Of a stretch of DNA of 64,000 bases, positions 42,324 to 53,660 are shown piece after piece. The stretch lies in contig JARGXX010000095.1 in assembly GCA_030374765.1 (NCBI GenBank), forward strand, positions 2,046,001-2,110,000, in the 5' to 3' direction. The notes beneath the pieces are model-generated. The model worked only from the letters and a program-made list of their open reading frames with translations. It was not told where the DNA came from and ran no database searches. The translations under genes and the position numbers were made by a program. Position 1 is the stretch's first letter; every line of letters begins with the position of its first letter. The stretch is from Agarophyton chilense (Eukaryota > Rhodophyta > Florideophyceae > Gracilariales > Gracilariaceae).

Positions 42324-43001
42324 TCATGGGATAGTTGGTGTCGAATTTCGACGGGATGAGGACGGCGGAGGTTGCAGTCGCAGCCGTCGAGAGTTGTCCG
42401 AGAATTGTATCCGCCCTAATTGTTTTGTAAATATGTCGGATAGCATTTGTTTCGATGAGAAGTGATGCAGAGAAATCATTTTGTTGAGGTGTTGCCTTAA
42501 GTAGTGATTCTTGACGTCGATGAATTTCCTGCGCTTTGCACTACTGGTGTTTAGCGCAACGGCGATTGCAGCTGTGTTATCAATGTACAGCGGCGAAAGG
42601 TCGGTGTGTTGGACAAGAAACAAAAAGAGAAGGCATCGGAGATGTTACGTGGATTGGACTGCACCTGTGGCAGGTATTTATTCCGCCTCGCAGGTGGACA
42701 GAGATGTTGTATTTTGTTGTCGTGAGATCCAGTCGATGGTATTGTTGTTCAAGAGAAGCACAGCTCCCGATATGGAACGTCGGTTGACTTGGTCTGCTGC
42801 GAAATCGGCATCGCTGTAGGAGTGACTTGTAAGGGTTTCTTTGGGGTTTGGGAGTATGTCAGTCGGTATAGTTTGGTGTGGATGAGATAACGCAGTAGCG
42901 CTTTGCAGCGGCTCCAGTGTCGTTTTGTAGGATTGGTTAGTGCCAGTGCGAGGCGAGAAACATGGATTGCAGTATCTGCCCGGGTTCCATCGGCAATCCA
43001 A
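42324..43001 (-). pseudogene. copia RNase H region
   Basis: Minus-strand frames give SHSYSDADFAADQVNRRSISGAVLLLN and WISRQQNTTSLSTCEAE, then SPLYIDNTAAIAVALN, IDVKNHYLRQHLN and SDIFTKQLGRIQF. These are the typical copia RNase H and C-terminal motifs. A frame change lies near 42650. Confidence 0.85.
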
Positions 43002-43332
43002 CGAAGTTCACCTACAATTTAGGCGTATCTGTGTGGGGATATTGATGCTGGTTTGTCGTCTTGTGTGGGTGGGTGTAAACCTAAGCCTGATGCAAAGGGT
43101 GTTTGTTTTTCATTGGCATGATTCATGTTCGTGTGTTCGAGGAGGGCTTTAATGTTGTGTTCTTGGCTAAGTTGGATGCTTTTGTCTGTATCGTATCGAA
43201 TGTTTCATCCAAGATTTTTGGTTGGCTTTCCAAGGTTCCTATCTCCGTACTTTATGGAGAGTGCTTTGTACAGAGCGGAAATCAGATGCGGTTCTGTTGC
43301 GGCTATTAGAAATTCATCGATGGTTAGTACAA

Positions 43333-44114
43333 TTACGATGTAGGAGGAGGGCGAGTTGTGACGTATGAATAAGGATGGATCGTCCTCCGATTGTGTGAAT
43401 CCAATTTTGCGGAGGAATTGCCACAGAGATCGAAGGTACGAGTATCCAGCTGGGGGGTGCCGTATAGGGTCTTCAGTAGTTTTCCTCCCGGGGTTGGATG
43501 TCTGAAGGAGCCGTCGAATCTAGGGTGCTGTCGCACAAATATGGGATTTTTGTGTGAGTAGTTTTCGTGAGTGAACGAGCTGGTGATGTCAAAGTGGGCA
43601 AGTTCCAGGTTCAATGGGGCAGCCAATGCGAAAACAATTCTGATTGTACTCCGTGGCGCCAGATGGGCTGCTGTTTTTTTGGATCGAAATCAACGTGTGG
43701 CTTCATGAGATCACCGCGTACAGAGCATCGGGCTTTGTATCCACGGGTCTGTTCGCATAGATTTTTGTATCGATATTTCATGGTGAGGGGTATCAGTCGT
43801 TTAGGGAGCTTGCTTTTGGGAAGCCATTTGATGGCGCCGATGTCTTCCAGTTTGTCGAGCTCGGTATTATGTGCCGCTCGCCATTCAGATGCGTCTGGAT
43901 AATTGCTTGCCTGTTTTCGTGACCGTGGCGGCGGGGTTGTGTTGGTGATAGTATACGGGGTTTTATGGTGGGTTATGGTTTGAAATGACGCACTGTATGT
44001 TCTTGCTGGATCCTTTTGCGGTTCGTATGGATAAAAGTTGACCGGTCGGACTCGGCGGTATTCGCCGTTTCCCAGTATCATGACCGTTATGTTGTTGAAG
44101 TTATTTCCGTACAT
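43333..44114 (-). pseudogene. copia reverse transcriptase region
   Basis: Frames give DASEWRAAHNTELDKLEDIGAIKW, KYRYKNLCEQTRGYKARCSVRGD and AAPLNLELAHFDITSSFTHE, then FVRQHPRF and LLKTLYG. This is copia RT, N-terminal half. Part of the palm (FDIT...FTHE, where active copies read FDVKTAFLHG) is altered and frames change at about 43620. Confidence 0.85.
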
Positions 44115-44275
44115 TTATCGGCACGGGAGTCCTCGGGGTGTGAGTTTGGATTGCTTGGTTTTCTCGCATGGGATGTAGCAGTAGCCAAGCTGTCCAAGCG
44201 GAAAGAGGTTGGTGAGCTGTGGTTTCGTGCCGAAGAGAGCCTCGTGGGGTGTTTCATTGGTGGCTGAATGTATGG

Positions 44276-45130
44276 TCAGATTGTATTTGAAGGCTGCATC
44301 ACGAATAGCGTCTTCCCAGTGCTCATTTGGTAGGTTGGAGTGTGTGAGGTTGACACGGGCTGCGTCCAGTAGTGTGTGGTTAATTCTCTCGGCGATGGAG
44401 TTTTGTTGTGGGGTGTATGGTATTGCTGTCCTGTGCTGTATCCCCTTTCGACGGCAGTAGTCCGATATCGCTTTGGAGAGGTACTCACCGCCATTGTCTG
44501 TCCTGAAGAGGAGGGAAATTTGTGCGTGATGTTTGATATGTGTGTAAGTATTGATTGGAGGAAGGTGTATATACGCTGGCGATTTGGGGTGAAGTGTAGG
44601 AAGAGGTACCGCGATGCGATTTCGATGAATATGGCGATGTACTTGTTAATGTGCGTGGAGTATGTGGAGATAGGACCGCAGATGTCCGAAGAGGCGGCGT
44701 CACCTAAGTTGTAGAGATGTTGTTGGGGTTTGTGTGGGCGAGGTCTTAGGTTTCCCTGAAGGCAGCCATTGCACGAAGACGCATAGTCTGTTATTGCTCT
44801 GTGCGAAACTGGAATCAGCGATTGCTTTGCCATTTGTTTCAGTTTTCGGGTATGCGCGTGGTTGATTATTAGGTGCCATTTGTGTGCTGCATGGTCTAAG
44901 GGCGTTTCGGGTTTGCGGTGGGGAAGGTTAGCCAGCGATGGCGTTTTCTTGTGGCGTTCAGCGGTGTTTTGCCTGGATGGGGCTTGAGTATGTCGTTTTA
45001 CGGGTGCTGGGCGAGGCGGTGTTGCAATCGGGGGTTCTCGTTGGTGGTTGGGTGTGACACTGAGGAGGGACGATTGGGAGTGTGTGTTGCGGGCGTGGTT
45101 GCGTGGATCGGTGTCTGAAATGGTATTCAA
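44276..45130 (-). pseudogene. copia integrase region
   Basis: Begins around the GAG-pre-integrase zinc finger (WHLIINHAHTRKLKQM and SSCNGCLQGNLRP), then SSDICGPISTYSTHINKYIAIFIEIASRYLFL (first catalytic Asp). Beyond this the frame drifts; TTAVERGYSTGQ and ELTTHYWTQ lie out of frame with the core. Confidence 0.8.
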
Positions 45131-45133
45131 GTA

Positions 45134-45547
45134 CTAACTGTTTCGCTTCCATGTGGCAGTGCCTGTCAGCTTTATTGGGCATGTGTTGGTGAATAGAAAA
45201 GCTGTATTCTCCATGAATATAATTGGTCCAATCAAGCTCGTTAATGTGTGAACGGAGAGCAAATCGCCATTGATGTCTTTGTTGATCAGAGAAGGTATGA
45301 TTATTCGGTGACACTTATTCGTCGTGAGGCGGAGCTGGCCTGCAGTTGTTGTCCTTAGCGGCGCTGATGAAGTGACGGTGGTGACGGGTTGAGGGAGGTT
45401 AGTGGTGTGGGTAGTTCGGTGCTGTATTATTGAGGGGTGTGCTGCAGAGTCTAGGCAGTACTTACGGCTTTCGTCTGCATTGTTGGGTGCGATGTTCAGC
45501 TCCTTATCAGTGAGTTGCTGGAGGATGGCGGTGGCAAGAGCGTCCAT
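45134..45547 (-). pseudogene. copia protease region
   Basis: CLDSAAHPSII resembles the DSG/DSA aspartic-protease active site of copia elements, followed by a strand-rich segment (IIIPSLINKDINGDLLSVHTL). The match is moderate. Confidence 0.6.
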
Positions 45548-45780
45548 GTCAGTTTTGGCGGCTTGCCTGACTGCTGATCGTTTCTTGCCTTTCGTTTTGG
45601 ATTCCTGGAGGGTGTCTAGGCGTTTAGATAATTCTTGAATAGGCTGGCGGACGGATTTTCCACTGCCATCGTTCCTGCCACGTCCACGTCCGCGTCCTCT
45701 GCGGGAATGGAACTGTGCTCAAGAATGCATGGTTAGCTGCTGTCCGGATGTTGATGAAGACTGTCCGATTTTTTTTCATA

Positions 45781-46290
45781 TTATTCCAAGCGAATTTGTG
45801 TGTCTCTGATAGTTTCCGGGGGATTTCCAATCATTATTTGAATTGAACGCTGGCCAAACCTTTCGTCCGAGACGCGACCTTGTAGAATGAAGTTGATTGT
45901 CATTCGTTCGTCAGATATTCCAGGTGTGCTCGACAGAAGTTGTTTCCTATGGATTAACATGTTTGCCTGGATATATTCTGCTATGGTACCACTTTGACTA
46001 GTGCTAAGTGCTTCAGTCATAAGGGCAAAGCTATTGGAAGCATCTGCCGTTTCCAGCGTGTTGGTGATCTTTTTCACAATTTCAGCGGGGGATAGAGTGA
46101 ATAGCTGTGTTTCAGCAACCAGGTCGATGACATCCTGTTTCACGCTCTTTTTTATCATACTGCGAACACTTGCCGTTGCTTTGTGGTCTTCAACAGTAGT
46201 TGGGGTGAATTCTGCATTTAGCAGATCTAATCGATCGTGTTGTACCAAAGCATCTTTCAAATATTGTAGCCATTGGAATTAGTTGCTTTT
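45781..46290 (-). pseudogene. copia gag region (UBN2-type)
   Basis: FQWLQYLKDALVQHDRLDLLN is the WxxY/L start of copia Gag, followed by the helical body (IAEYIQANMLIHRKQLLSSTPGISDERMTINFILQG). An upstream TAA breaks the N-terminus. No CCHC knuckle is seen in this frame. Confidence 0.7.
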
Positions 46291-46570
46291 CGTAAGTGCT
46301 ACTAGTTTTTCAATGAATTGCCAGATTAGAAAGGTTCCTGAGTTGCTATAACTTTGCATGGTAGGTGTGGTAGGAGATTCTTGGTCTTGTTTGGTTTGGC
46401 GCCAAAGATCCAGCCAAATGTCTCTTGTTGAGCGGTAATAAGCTCTTTATTGGCGCGTGGACGATGAATCCGTGATGGTGGTTTAGACGGGGTCAGAAAG
46501 GTTCGGACGGTAAACCACAGAGAAGAGGGAGCAAAGCTCAGATTTGACCATTGTCACAGCGGTTTGCAAT

Positions 46571-46583
46571 GGTGCCCATAACC
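46571..46583 (-). other. copia primer binding site (half-tRNA type)
   Basis: Directly after the 5' LTR end (minus strand) the sequence reads GGTTATGGGCACC. The first ten bases are the exact complement of GCCCATAACC in the anticodon arm of the initiator tRNA-Met at 23271-23343. They do not match the 3' CCA end. This is the arrangement described for Drosophila copia, where a cleaved 5' half of initiator tRNA primes. Confidence 0.7.
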
Positions 46584-46692
46584 TGTGAATAAGAGAAACG
46601 ATGACCGAGACCCCCGGCGCCCGTCGGCAGGGGTGGGTCGCTTTATTGGTCTACTATAGTCAACTTGTACAGCTATCATCTGCGTGGTGACA
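46584..46692 (-). repeat. copia 5' LTR
   Basis: 109 bases. On the minus strand it starts TGTCACCACGCAGATG and ends CTTATTCACA, and includes an AATAAAG poly(A)-signal-like word. CCGGG follows on the plus strand (46693-46697). Confidence 0.8.
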
Positions 46693-46697
46693 CCGGG

Positions 46698-47459
46698 GAC
46701 GGAAGAACGACAGCGTCCCTGGAGATAGAAATCAGAAAGGCTCATTTTGGAACACCTTTTGTGAGCCCGATTTCGTGCTTTGTGGTGTCAAAAAGGCCAG
46801 AAAAAGATAGAAAAACAAACCCCCTACATTCAACATGGCTTTATTTGAGACGCCCAAGTTTGACTAGCCACAGATATCCCGATCCTCCTAAAAGAGCATA
46901 CAAAACGCAAATAACGCTTCTGCGCCATGTTTGGCGTCCTTCAAGTCGCGTTGTTTACATCCATGTAAACGCATTGATCTACGGCAGCGCACAAGCTCTG
47001 TGAAGAGCAAGTTTTCGTCGTTTCTACTCAAAAAAACCGAAGCAATTTGCAAGCCTAAACTCACAGAGGCTGTTACTCTCCGACACTTCTATATCCGATT
47101 AAAAGTAGCTGGGACTTTTTTCTTCGTATCGTAATACTCATTTCACCATTTGTTGGTTATGTGATCGCGTTCTGAATCTTCTGTTCAATTTAAGAGGACA
47201 TATTTCTCTTCAATGTTCTTCGCTTTTCTTTTCCATACGAGCTGGCCCTCACAATGACGTAATTTCCTACAGTTTCCTGTTCGTAGTTCGGTGCGTCTGC
47301 AAAGTATTCTCCATTGGGTTTATAACTCTTGTGAGATCATTAAAATACGTAAGAAACTGTCGTATTTTTCTCTGAAAAACAGCATTGCACCAAATTCTTG
47401 GAAAACGTAGAGCGAGCGTTGTGGCACTTCTAAGTTCTATTTGATACATTGCAGCCAAT
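46698..47459. other. intergenic, no gene seen
   Basis: AT-rich flank between the copia element and the pogo-like remnant. No supported feature. Confidence 0.35.
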
Positions 47460-48500
47460 TAAACCTTTTCCATTTTCAATTCAATATTTTTAAGAATTTG
47501 TAGATTACTGGGAAAAGGCTGTATTTACTTTCTTGAAGTTCTTTTTGATTGTGAACATATTTTTCACGCGATATTCTGCCATTGATAACTTCATTTGGGA
47601 ATTCTTTTTAGCAATTTTGAAATCCTAGCTGAGAAGTAGCGCATCTTTTGCATTACGAGATTCTGACTTGAACATTTTGTTAACAGAGGAGTCAAAAGTT
47701 TGAAAGAATTGTGAGGTGTTCGCTGGTTATTGAATGACATGAATGTTGTTTCTGGTGTAGACATCGATCCGCTCAATTCTTTTTCTCGAGCTATGTCCGT
47801 CGAGAAGAACAAGCAAATCTCTCTTGAGTGGTATGATCTTGAGCACATATCACACGAAATGATGTATTAACTCCGTGAGAGATTCTCGATCCAAGGAACC
47901 TTTCCGTGTGCATATCACTGTGGTAAAGTTCATAGACTGGTCATCTTACAACATCCAGCTGTACCGGTCAGGGATATTTGAGGTTTGAATAGTAGGAATG
48001 GGATGCATCCACGCTACAACTGCCTTCATACCCCCTGCACTGAGGAACAGCGGTGTTTTTCACTGATTTGGACACAAATATGACTGATGTAAAATGTTTT
48101 TCGTTGTTCTAAAGAATTTGGCGCCTACGGGAGGAATGTGATTCTGAAGAACAAAAGACATTGACGCGCTTTCCATGCCGCGCGTCTACAGCGGGTTTTT
48201 CTAGGTTTTAGATCCTGTCAGCGTTATCAAACATTAATGGATGTGTCACTGTCAACAATTGTAATGCAATTCTAAGGGCGTAAACATGCTTTAAGTTTTC
48301 TCCTCCGAATGATTAGTCGGAAATTTGCTCCGCGTTTCGGAAGGTCAAACTTCGGATCCGTTCCCAAAAGGAGAGTATCGCATCATCCCATGGAACGCCT
48401 TTTCATTATTCTTTCATACTGTCCGCGGCCACTTCCGCCAGAACGCTTTTTATAGCGTTTATATCAAATGCAAATCCTTCTTTGGCCTCAAAAAGTGCCC
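47460..48500 (-). pseudogene. pogo/Tigger-like (DDE_1) transposase, decayed
   Basis: Minus-strand frames yield KSVLAEVAADSM and SFWERIRSLTFRNAEQIS (HTH/CENP-B-like part), HPLMFDNADRI then VDARHGKRVNV (start of the DDE core), and IPLKRDLLVLLDGHSSR then DVYTRNNIHVIQ, PANTSQFFQTFDSSVNKMFKSE. The LLxDGHxSH / NIxxxxxPxxTSxxxQxxDxxxxxxFK pattern is diagnostic of DDE_1 transposases. Several stops and frame changes are present. End repeats were not located. Confidence 0.6.
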
Positions 48501-48789
48501 ATTCAACCACTAAGAATTCATCAGACTCTGTCAATATGGTTCGTCCATCTTTCTTGTTTGAAACGGGATCAACCAATTTATTTAGATTTGTAGATAGGTT
48601 ACATTTTAAAGCTTGGAAAATTCGATAAACGGGTGCCCCAGAAAGACTACATGATGAAGTTATCGTTTAGACTGCTACTTTGTTATGCAAGAGCTGTGCG
48701 GCCCATTTGCCGTTAATTGTTGAAGGACAATGCCCTTTAAGGGGGTTTCTTCGCAGGACTTAGAAGTTTCGCTCGCTTGAGGAATACCT

Positions 48790-50165
48790 TGGGCTATGAC
48801 AAGCTATACCGCTATTGCGTGCTGACGGCCGGTTAGGACCGGAAGTGCACACGGGTGGAACACGTGGACTGCACGGATGCCAACGCTCGAGTGCGAGGCG
48901 TGCCACACGTGGCCCGGATTCTACCTAATGGTTAGTATTATTTAGGACTTTTTAGTATTTATTTGGCTACGCTATCGCTATTTAGTGTCTATTTTTCGGG
49001 CGCGCGCCCACTGTCAGGGGCCGCGCGCCACACTACTTAGAAGGTTGAGCACTGCTCCCCAGTAAAGACCCTCTTGGGAGATCCAAGGAGGGCGTCTTGG
49101 CTCTGAACTTTTCGCCTTCGGCGCGTCTTCACCGCATACTGCGTGAGCGCCCGTGGCACGTTAGTTCATCCACCCCTTTGTCGACCAGAGTGCTACCACC
49201 ACCGTGGGTTCATATTTAATCGCCGACACTTGTCGTAGTCTCGCCTTTGTATAGGGTTTCGCCCCCGTTTTCCTCTTGTTCTCCTTTTTGGCTCTCGTGA
49301 GTGGCCGCACCACCCACCTCGCTCGTCCACCTCATACGAAAGCTTCCTCACTCCTTTTCCGACAATTGCCGTGGTACCGCTCCGCATAGGATTGGTCACA
49401 CCCCGGACTGTGCCGTGCTCACCTAAACACTCTAGGTATATCCCGCCAGATTGGCCTCGGTCTTACACCCGACTCCGTCGTGCCTTTCCAGAGTGGCTCT
49501 GTTTCTGTGCTCCGCTGCGACGCGTCTCCTCCGCCTGAGGCGTGTATCTCAAGAGAGGAAGATCCCGAACATCTTCGTGGTGTCTCCGCTCCAAGCGTTG
49601 TCCTACAATTTTTTATGCCTTGCAAGTTGTATTTTGTAGTATCCGCTTTACGGAGAGAGCAGACACCTGCGCCACTGTTCGTGAGGGCCGAGGGGGTGCT
49701 TGCAGCTAAGGGGAAGATGTGGTAGAGCACAATACTAGCGAGCTAGAATGGGGGTTGTAAGGCCCCACTCGCCAATGAGGGTGGTTGGTACTATGGAACG
49801 GACAACTACTTGTTGTAGCTTGTCCGGATCTCCGGTTAAGGAATCCTGAACAAGGAACAAGTGAGTTGTGAACCCGATTTCCGTCTCCTTTAATTTGGAG
49901 TCGGCGCTCCCCTCTGTGCCTTAAGTACAGTGCACAGGGGTAAGCGCCGCACCTAATAATATCTAGATATAAACTTGGTTAGCCGATGAACCACTTTACA
50001 GTACGGGATAATGTTTGCAACCTGGCTACTCACTACAGTATATGCGCCGTTGTTAATCCGGTGTTTCCCTACAAAGGGTCGAATCGGATGCGCCGTGGCA
50101 GACCGAGATCCCACGTGTAACATACCACCTCACGGACCATCTGCGGGGTGGCGCTTCATAACTTC
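48790..50165. repeat. GC-rich unclassified segment, possible non-autonomous element
   Basis: GC content rises sharply against both AT-rich flanks. It contains a GGGCGCGCGCCC palindrome near 49000, a hairpin with arms near 49900-49920 and 49929-49950 (CGGCGCT..CCCCTCTGTG / CACAGGGG..AGCGCCG), and short TTTAGTATT repeats. An AAGGTTGAGC..GCTCCC word resembles the 3' part of the gypsy LTR. No protein is recognised on either strand. Confidence 0.35.
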
Positions 50166-51879
50166 ATCCTAGCCGTTGCACTCACTTCTGAGTAGCATTA
50201 TACTTATCCAAAAAATTATTCCATTGGTATTTCGACAGTGCAGAATACTACAGTATTGGCGTTTGAGTTTGGCTGTTTGCCTTCTCATTGAAGCAAGCTT
50301 TTTGTCATTCCATATGCAGAAATGTAGTGGAATAGACAAGTCGCGAGGTAAGCTGGGGCCTCATGACCTTGAGTCTGTGAGCGACGGAAGACTCCGAAAT
50401 GTTTGGCTCTGAAGAGAGGCGAAATTCGTCTCTATTTGAGCCTGTTTGATGGCTAGCTTTTTCTTTACGTTTCTTTCGCCCGCGAATGCGTTGCACAATA
50501 CGCCCACCCAGAACAACGCCCTGCATGTCTTTGTTCTCCTCTTCTTCCCTAATGCGTCAGGCTGCCGTAACTATCGCATAGTGTCAATTGAAGAAACAAG
50601 GTCGTAAGATAGCCAATTAGAGTTAGTCGTAAAAATATGGGAGTTTCTAATGCAATTTTTTAGTCATCTTTTGGCAGTAAACCGCATCAGATTTTATAAC
50701 TAGTTCGGAGATTTTGAAACATCAGTCGCCAAAGCAGCGATCAGCTGGAAAGCAGTCCGTGGAACCCCGATCCAACTACATCAAATGATGCAAAACGGCT
50801 AGAATAGGGGGCTTTGGAGTTTATCAAAAATGAAATAAATACTACCAGTAGGTACATAAAACAGCAGTGCACATTTTCAATCCCCGCAGCTTCGTTTCTG
50901 TCGCGCTGAAGACGAATAAACCACAAGCTGAACAATGTTCCAAGGTGTTTTATTGCTCCCGGGTAGCACCTATCAACGTGTTGATTTCAGCAAAACACAG
51001 TAAAGAGAGCCCTCGAACGTCTTAACGACTCTAAATCTGTAAAGGACGAAAATAGAGCGGCAAAATTAATTGAAGCAAGGTTCGGTCGCCACAAATACAG
51101 ATATTGACCTCCGCAAGGTTTTCCGATTTCCACAATTCATTTTCAAAGATTTATGACATAATAGACACACTATTAAACCCGTATTTTTTGTCTTAGGTAT
51201 TTGAGATGACTGTAGGTGCTATCTTTTAAGTGTGGCATGGTGAGGCAAAATTGACAACAAACGTTTCCAAAAATAAAACTTTTCCGAAATTGAAAAGCCC
51301 AAATAGATTAATGTGATATAAATATTTCGGAAAAAACTTCTTTCTCTTCTTGATTTTCTTTAAACGTCGCACAATCGAACACTTATGTCAATAGTTACGA
51401 GGTCAGTCAGACTCTCTTGCTTCCGGTTAGACAATTCGGATGTGTAAAGATTTCTTCAGCCTTCACACTTCTGCAATAACCAAAAAGAGGCATGTTTAAT
51501 CCATACAAGGCCTCCTCAGGAGAGGTGATAAGAAAAATTTATGATTTAAGTTTAAAAGCCACGCTGGTTTTAGCAAAAACGTTACGCCACACCGATTGCA
51601 TCAAGTCTCCGTTCAGTTCTAGTTACCAGGTCACCAACAAGTCGTGACGACCATCATAAGCTTCTCACTGTTCAGGGACTCTTTGGAAACATCCAGCCCC
51701 TTTAGTGCATACATACCGTCTCTCGTACAAGAAAAGCGCAACCTAGGACGGTACATGGCGCGATACCAAACTGGGCTGTCGGCGAGCTGCGCAGGAAGAG
51801 ATCGAAAAAGAAGATAGATTACCCCTCGACCGTAAAGGTTCCCGCACACATAATAGTGACGCCGAGAACACTTAACACC
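50166..51879. other. AT-rich intergenic, no gene supported
   Basis: Short open frames only. Nothing recognised on either strand. Confidence 0.35.
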
Positions 51880-52109
51880 TCCCTACCTACATGATCTATG
51901 TTCAGTTCTTGCGCCAACGCCATCGTTGGTACTCTTCAACAGACACTGGAGGTGAACAGACTTGTGAACCTCAAGGAGTTGTGCATTGCACACCGTGAGT
52001 GACCGCCGGCGGACACAACCCCGATAGCCGTGCCGCTGCAACTCACTACAACTGGTTGGTTCAATCCTTCATGAGAAACGAGGCATGTCTCACGGAAAAG
52101 AAAAGGGTC
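51880..52109 (+). repeat. 3' internal remnant of a relative of the gypsy element
   Basis: Aligns by eye with the end of the non-coding region before the 3' LTR at about 12230-12449 (shared GAACCTCAAGGA, GTGCCGCTG, and TCACGG before a purine tract), ending in a GGAAAAGAAAAGGG polypurine tract. Confidence 0.65.
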
Positions 52110-52715
52110 TACCGTCTAGAGGTATAAGATTTAACCTTTCAGGTTGTCGAAGTAGGGCGTCCAGCCCAGAAGGGATGGGTGCGAGGGATCATCGGCCACT
52201 GAGGCCTCGGGCGAGCAGCCAAATAGGTTTTGATAGTCACCTGATAGTGTGGGCATACACCTTCTTGTTGAGTAATTGTAAATATTTGTAGTAATAATAT
52301 AATTCAGTGCAGTAATGGAGTGCCCACATGGCACTGCAGCCAGTACTGTACAGAACTCTTACATCAAACCAGAGACCGTGCCTTGCTGGCACCCTCCGGG
52401 TACTCTAGAGAGTGCAGTCTATTGCAAATAGAGAACTGCACCTTCCCTACACTAGTCTGATAAAGATATGCTCCACTTGGACTACATCTACAACTCTTGG
52501 TCAACTTTTTCCGAACTACCATATAGGTTTTAGTGCTCGTCGAAGCCTCCCACCCAATACTTACACAATAAATGTTAGTTTCCCTGCCGTCTGCGCCCGC
52601 GAGTTTACAAAGTGCTTTACTACCATCAAGGTTTGTTACGTCTACCTTTTAGGGATGAACCCAAACTCGCTCCCGAGCGAAGACGACATCAGAACTCAGA
52701 GGTAATAGTACGACA
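52110..52715 (+). repeat. diverged LTR related to the gypsy element
   Basis: 606 bases colinear with the 634-bp LTR: shared GCGAGGGATCATCGG, CCTTGCTGGCACC, GAGAGTGCAGTC and an end GTAATAGTACGACA. The first base pair is TA instead of TG. Strong divergence implies an old insertion. Confidence 0.75.
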
Positions 52716-53660
52716 GACAGTTGATGCGTTGGGCTTCTTTCATAACACTATTCTAGACCATGGCCGTCCTGATGCAATTATTTCAAATCAAGACTCCAAC
52801 TTTGTCTCTAAGCTCTAGAAACATTTCATGAAACTTTCTGCAATTTAGTAGCAAAAGTCTACGTGTAGTCATCCATAGACATACGGAGCCACCGAGGTAT
52901 TTTACTGTATGGTTGAGAACTATATCAGGTGTTTTTGTTGTTATCATCAGAATGAATAAGACAACGGCTTCTATTTGCTGAGCTTACCTACACCTCTTCT
53001 ACTTCTAATGATTTCGGAATGTTTCCTTATGAGATAAAACTAGGTTGCTAACATAAACCAGTAAATGATATTCTTTCTGGGAAAGAAAGCCAGATGTAAT
53101 CAGCAGTAATTGACACGGATTTGGCAGGTGGTTCTGGAAGATGTGCAGTTTTCTAATCAGCTTGCTCAGGCCAAACGAACTGTAGAATCACCAGAGAAGT
53201 AAAAAATCACTTCGTATACTACAGGAGATCAGATACTGCTATCTTGGAACCTTTTCAGAGACAGCTATTCCAAACCAAAGCGCCCGAATAAGTTTTCTAT
53301 CAAATACATTGGTCCATTTTCTGCCACTGAAGTCATTGGAAAAACAATTCACGATCGGATTTAACTGGTCTTATTAAAAACCATTTTTTTGTGAGTATTC
53401 CGTTTAGAAACTCTTACTGAACACAATCCAAATCTTTTATAACAAATCCACCACCGCAGAAAGCAGACGCTATAGGAATCATACATTTTCAAGCGCTTTA
53501 TAGGATGGAATATATTTTGGCTCGTCGAATACGAAGGAAGGGTGATCAATATCTCACTTTATTACACAATTCATCTTCCCATGATGCAGAGTGGCAGCCT
53601 TCTAGAGACGTTAATTACAAGAAGGGAACAATAACGAAGGCTTTCTATGATTAATTTCTG
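52716..53660 (+). pseudogene. old gypsy integrase and chromodomain remnant
   Basis: Directly after the diverged LTR the frames read LGFFHNTILDHGRPDAIISNQDSNFVSKL (second Asp region), later YIGPFSATEVIGKTIHDRI (integrase C-terminal barrel) and IEYILARRIRRKGDQYLTLLHNSSSHDAEWQPSRDVN (chromodomain-like). Stops are frequent. It starts abruptly at the LTR edge, so the LTR-bearing element probably inserted into this older one. Confidence 0.6.

Larger units (their letters stand above)
38077..46692 (-). mobile_element. Ty1/copia LTR retrotransposon interrupted by a MULE
   Basis: The element reads on the minus strand. The 5' LTR is at 46584-46692, the coding region at 46.3-42.3 kb, and the 3' LTR is split into 42115-42178 and 38077-38210 by the Mutator-like insertion. 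Domain order is gag, protease, integrase, RT, RNase H, the copia order (integrase before RT). CCGGG target duplications flank it. All coding segments contain frame changes, so it is decayed. Confidence 0.88.
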
